Positions 63,415-64,000 of a stretch of 64,000 bases of DNA are shown here, in pieces (position 1 is the stretch's first letter; each line of letters begins with the position of its first letter). The notes under the pieces are model-generated. The model was not told the origin of the DNA, searched no databases, and saw nothing but the letters and a program-made list of their open reading frames with translations. A program made the translations under genes and the position numbers. Location of the stretch: assembly GCA_036506155.1 (NCBI GenBank), contig DASXSF010000155.1:42432-106431 (forward strand), read 5' to 3'. The DNA comes from DASXRA01 sp036506155. Its GTDB lineage: Bacteria; Actinomycetota; Actinomycetes; Mycobacteriales; Jatrophihabitantaceae.

Positions 63415-64000
63415 CTATCCGTCGTCGGCTGGCCGGACGTAGGTGTGACCTGTTGGACCGGTCCATGTGCTCGTGCCGTCTTGTCGTCGTTTGACCCGCC
63501 AGCCGGCGTCGTGTTTGGCGTTGTGGTGTCTGGTGCAGAGGGCGGAGACGTTCGCGCGGTTCGTCTCACCCCCATCGGCCCAGGGCTCGGTGTGGTCGAG
63601 GTCGCACAGCCTGGCTGGGCGTCGGCAGCCGGGGAAGGTGCAGGTGTGGTCTCTGGCGCTGGCGTGGTCGGTGAGGTTGGCGGGTGGCCGGTAGGTGCGC
63701 CGGGCGTAGTCGAGGAGCTGGCCGGTGTCATCGGTGACCGGCCGCCGCCAGGTGCCCGACTTGTCCGCGGCAATACGGCGGGCGAGGGCGGCGGTGATGG
63801 GCCCGTACCCGTCGAGGTGGGCAGGCTGCTCGTCGCAGCCGAGCAGCGTGCCCAGCGAGACGGTGACGTTGATCGCGGGGCGCTGCCCGTGCTGCTCGGG
63901 CAGGGCCGGGTCGCCTAATACCCGGGTGAACACGTCGACGAGCGCGTCGGCGCGGCGCTGGTCGGCGCTGCGGGCATCGGTCTGCGCACTCGGGAGGGAG
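63415..64000 (-). CDS. DUF222/HNH endonuclease, N-terminus cut by window edge
   Basis: The frame is open from the right edge to the stop at 63415 (195 codons). The HNH core is TCTFPGCRRPARLCDLDHTEPWADGG with CxxC-type zinc ligands and the DHT/NxxxLCxxHHxxK segment (SALCTRHHNAKHDAGW). The region before it (LVDVFTRVLGDPALPEQHGQRP) is the end of a DUF222 domain. These proteins are abundant in actinobacteria, often in many copies, and several are linked to mobile elements; the role is uncertain. Confidence 0.9.
   Translation of the reverse strand, partial: SLPSAQTDARSADQRRADALVDVFTRVLGDPALPEQHGQRPAINVTVSLGTLLGCDEQPAHLDGYGPITAALARRIAADKSGTWRRPVTDDTGQLLDYARRTYRPPANLTDHASARDHTCTFPGCRRPARLCDLDHTEPWADGGETNRANVSALCTRHHNAKHDAGWRVKRRQDGTSTWTGPTGHTYVRPADDG

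Noticed and set aside
63415..64000. HNH gene as proof of a mobile element at the right edge
   Set aside because: No integrase, transposase, or attachment repeat is visible in the window, and DUF222/HNH genes are common chromosomal genes in actinobacteria.

Overview
The window is high-GC DNA with dense coding and frequent GTG and TTG starts. It carries mycothiol (mshB), IspH, an iolBCDEG inositol set and FolP2, Rv1209 and DUF3117-type genes in mycobacteria-like order, so the source is an actinobacterium. Family is not resolvable from sequence alone; it looks closer to Mycobacteriales/Frankiales-type lineages than to Streptomyces. No tRNA, rRNA, CRISPR array, insertion sequence or integrase was found, and no gene-free stretch exceeds 300 bases.

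Layout. 1-5300 (minus): a tightly coupled four-gene operon, namely an alpha/beta hydrolase, a CHAT-fold protein without its catalytic cysteine, an intact CHAT protease, and a gingipain/caspase-like peptidase that runs off the left edge. This is the most unusual module and looks like a protease-hydrolase conflict or cell-suicide system. 5.5-11.5 kb: small metabolic genes (two VOC proteins, a flavin oxidoreductase, fumC, a YbjQ-like protein, glpX, an EamA exporter, RidA). 11.5-25.4 kb: a complete myo-inositol catabolic locus with a LacI-type and a GntR-type regulator at its ends, a nine-gene minus-strand operon (iolG-iolC-aldolase-iolB-iolD-iolA plus a sugar ABC importer) and a plus-strand iolE-iolG pair. 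25.5-28 kb: acyl-CoA synthetase and enoyl-CoA hydratase. 27.9-34.3 kb: xseB, xseA, a lipid-droplet-type protein, ispH, a DUF6542 protein, rmuC and ychF, largely in the mycobacterial order. 34.4-40 kb: an aldo/keto reductase, typA, and an aminotransferase/omega-amidase pair. 40.3-52.4 kb: two oligopeptide ABC cassettes. The first (C-A-B-D-F) is complete; the second (C-A-B) has no ATPases. They flank mshB. 52.4-62.4 kb: ferredoxin, dapD/dapE, LOG proteins, folP2, a DivIVA-like protein, tagA, an enoyl-CoA hydratase, DUF3117 and pepA. 62.4-64 kb: a peptidyl-tRNA hydrolase, a 65-residue protein with classical C2H2 zinc-finger spacing, and an HNH/DUF222 endonuclease cut by the right edge.

Two window-wide patterns stand out. 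Many genes appear to be transcribed without a leader: a TANNNT box lies 6-8 bases before the start codon at about thirteen places, three of which open a 7-13 codon mini-ORF. A short dispersed element, core GAGCGCTCGCGCGAAGAGC, recurs at gene boundaries in both orientations.
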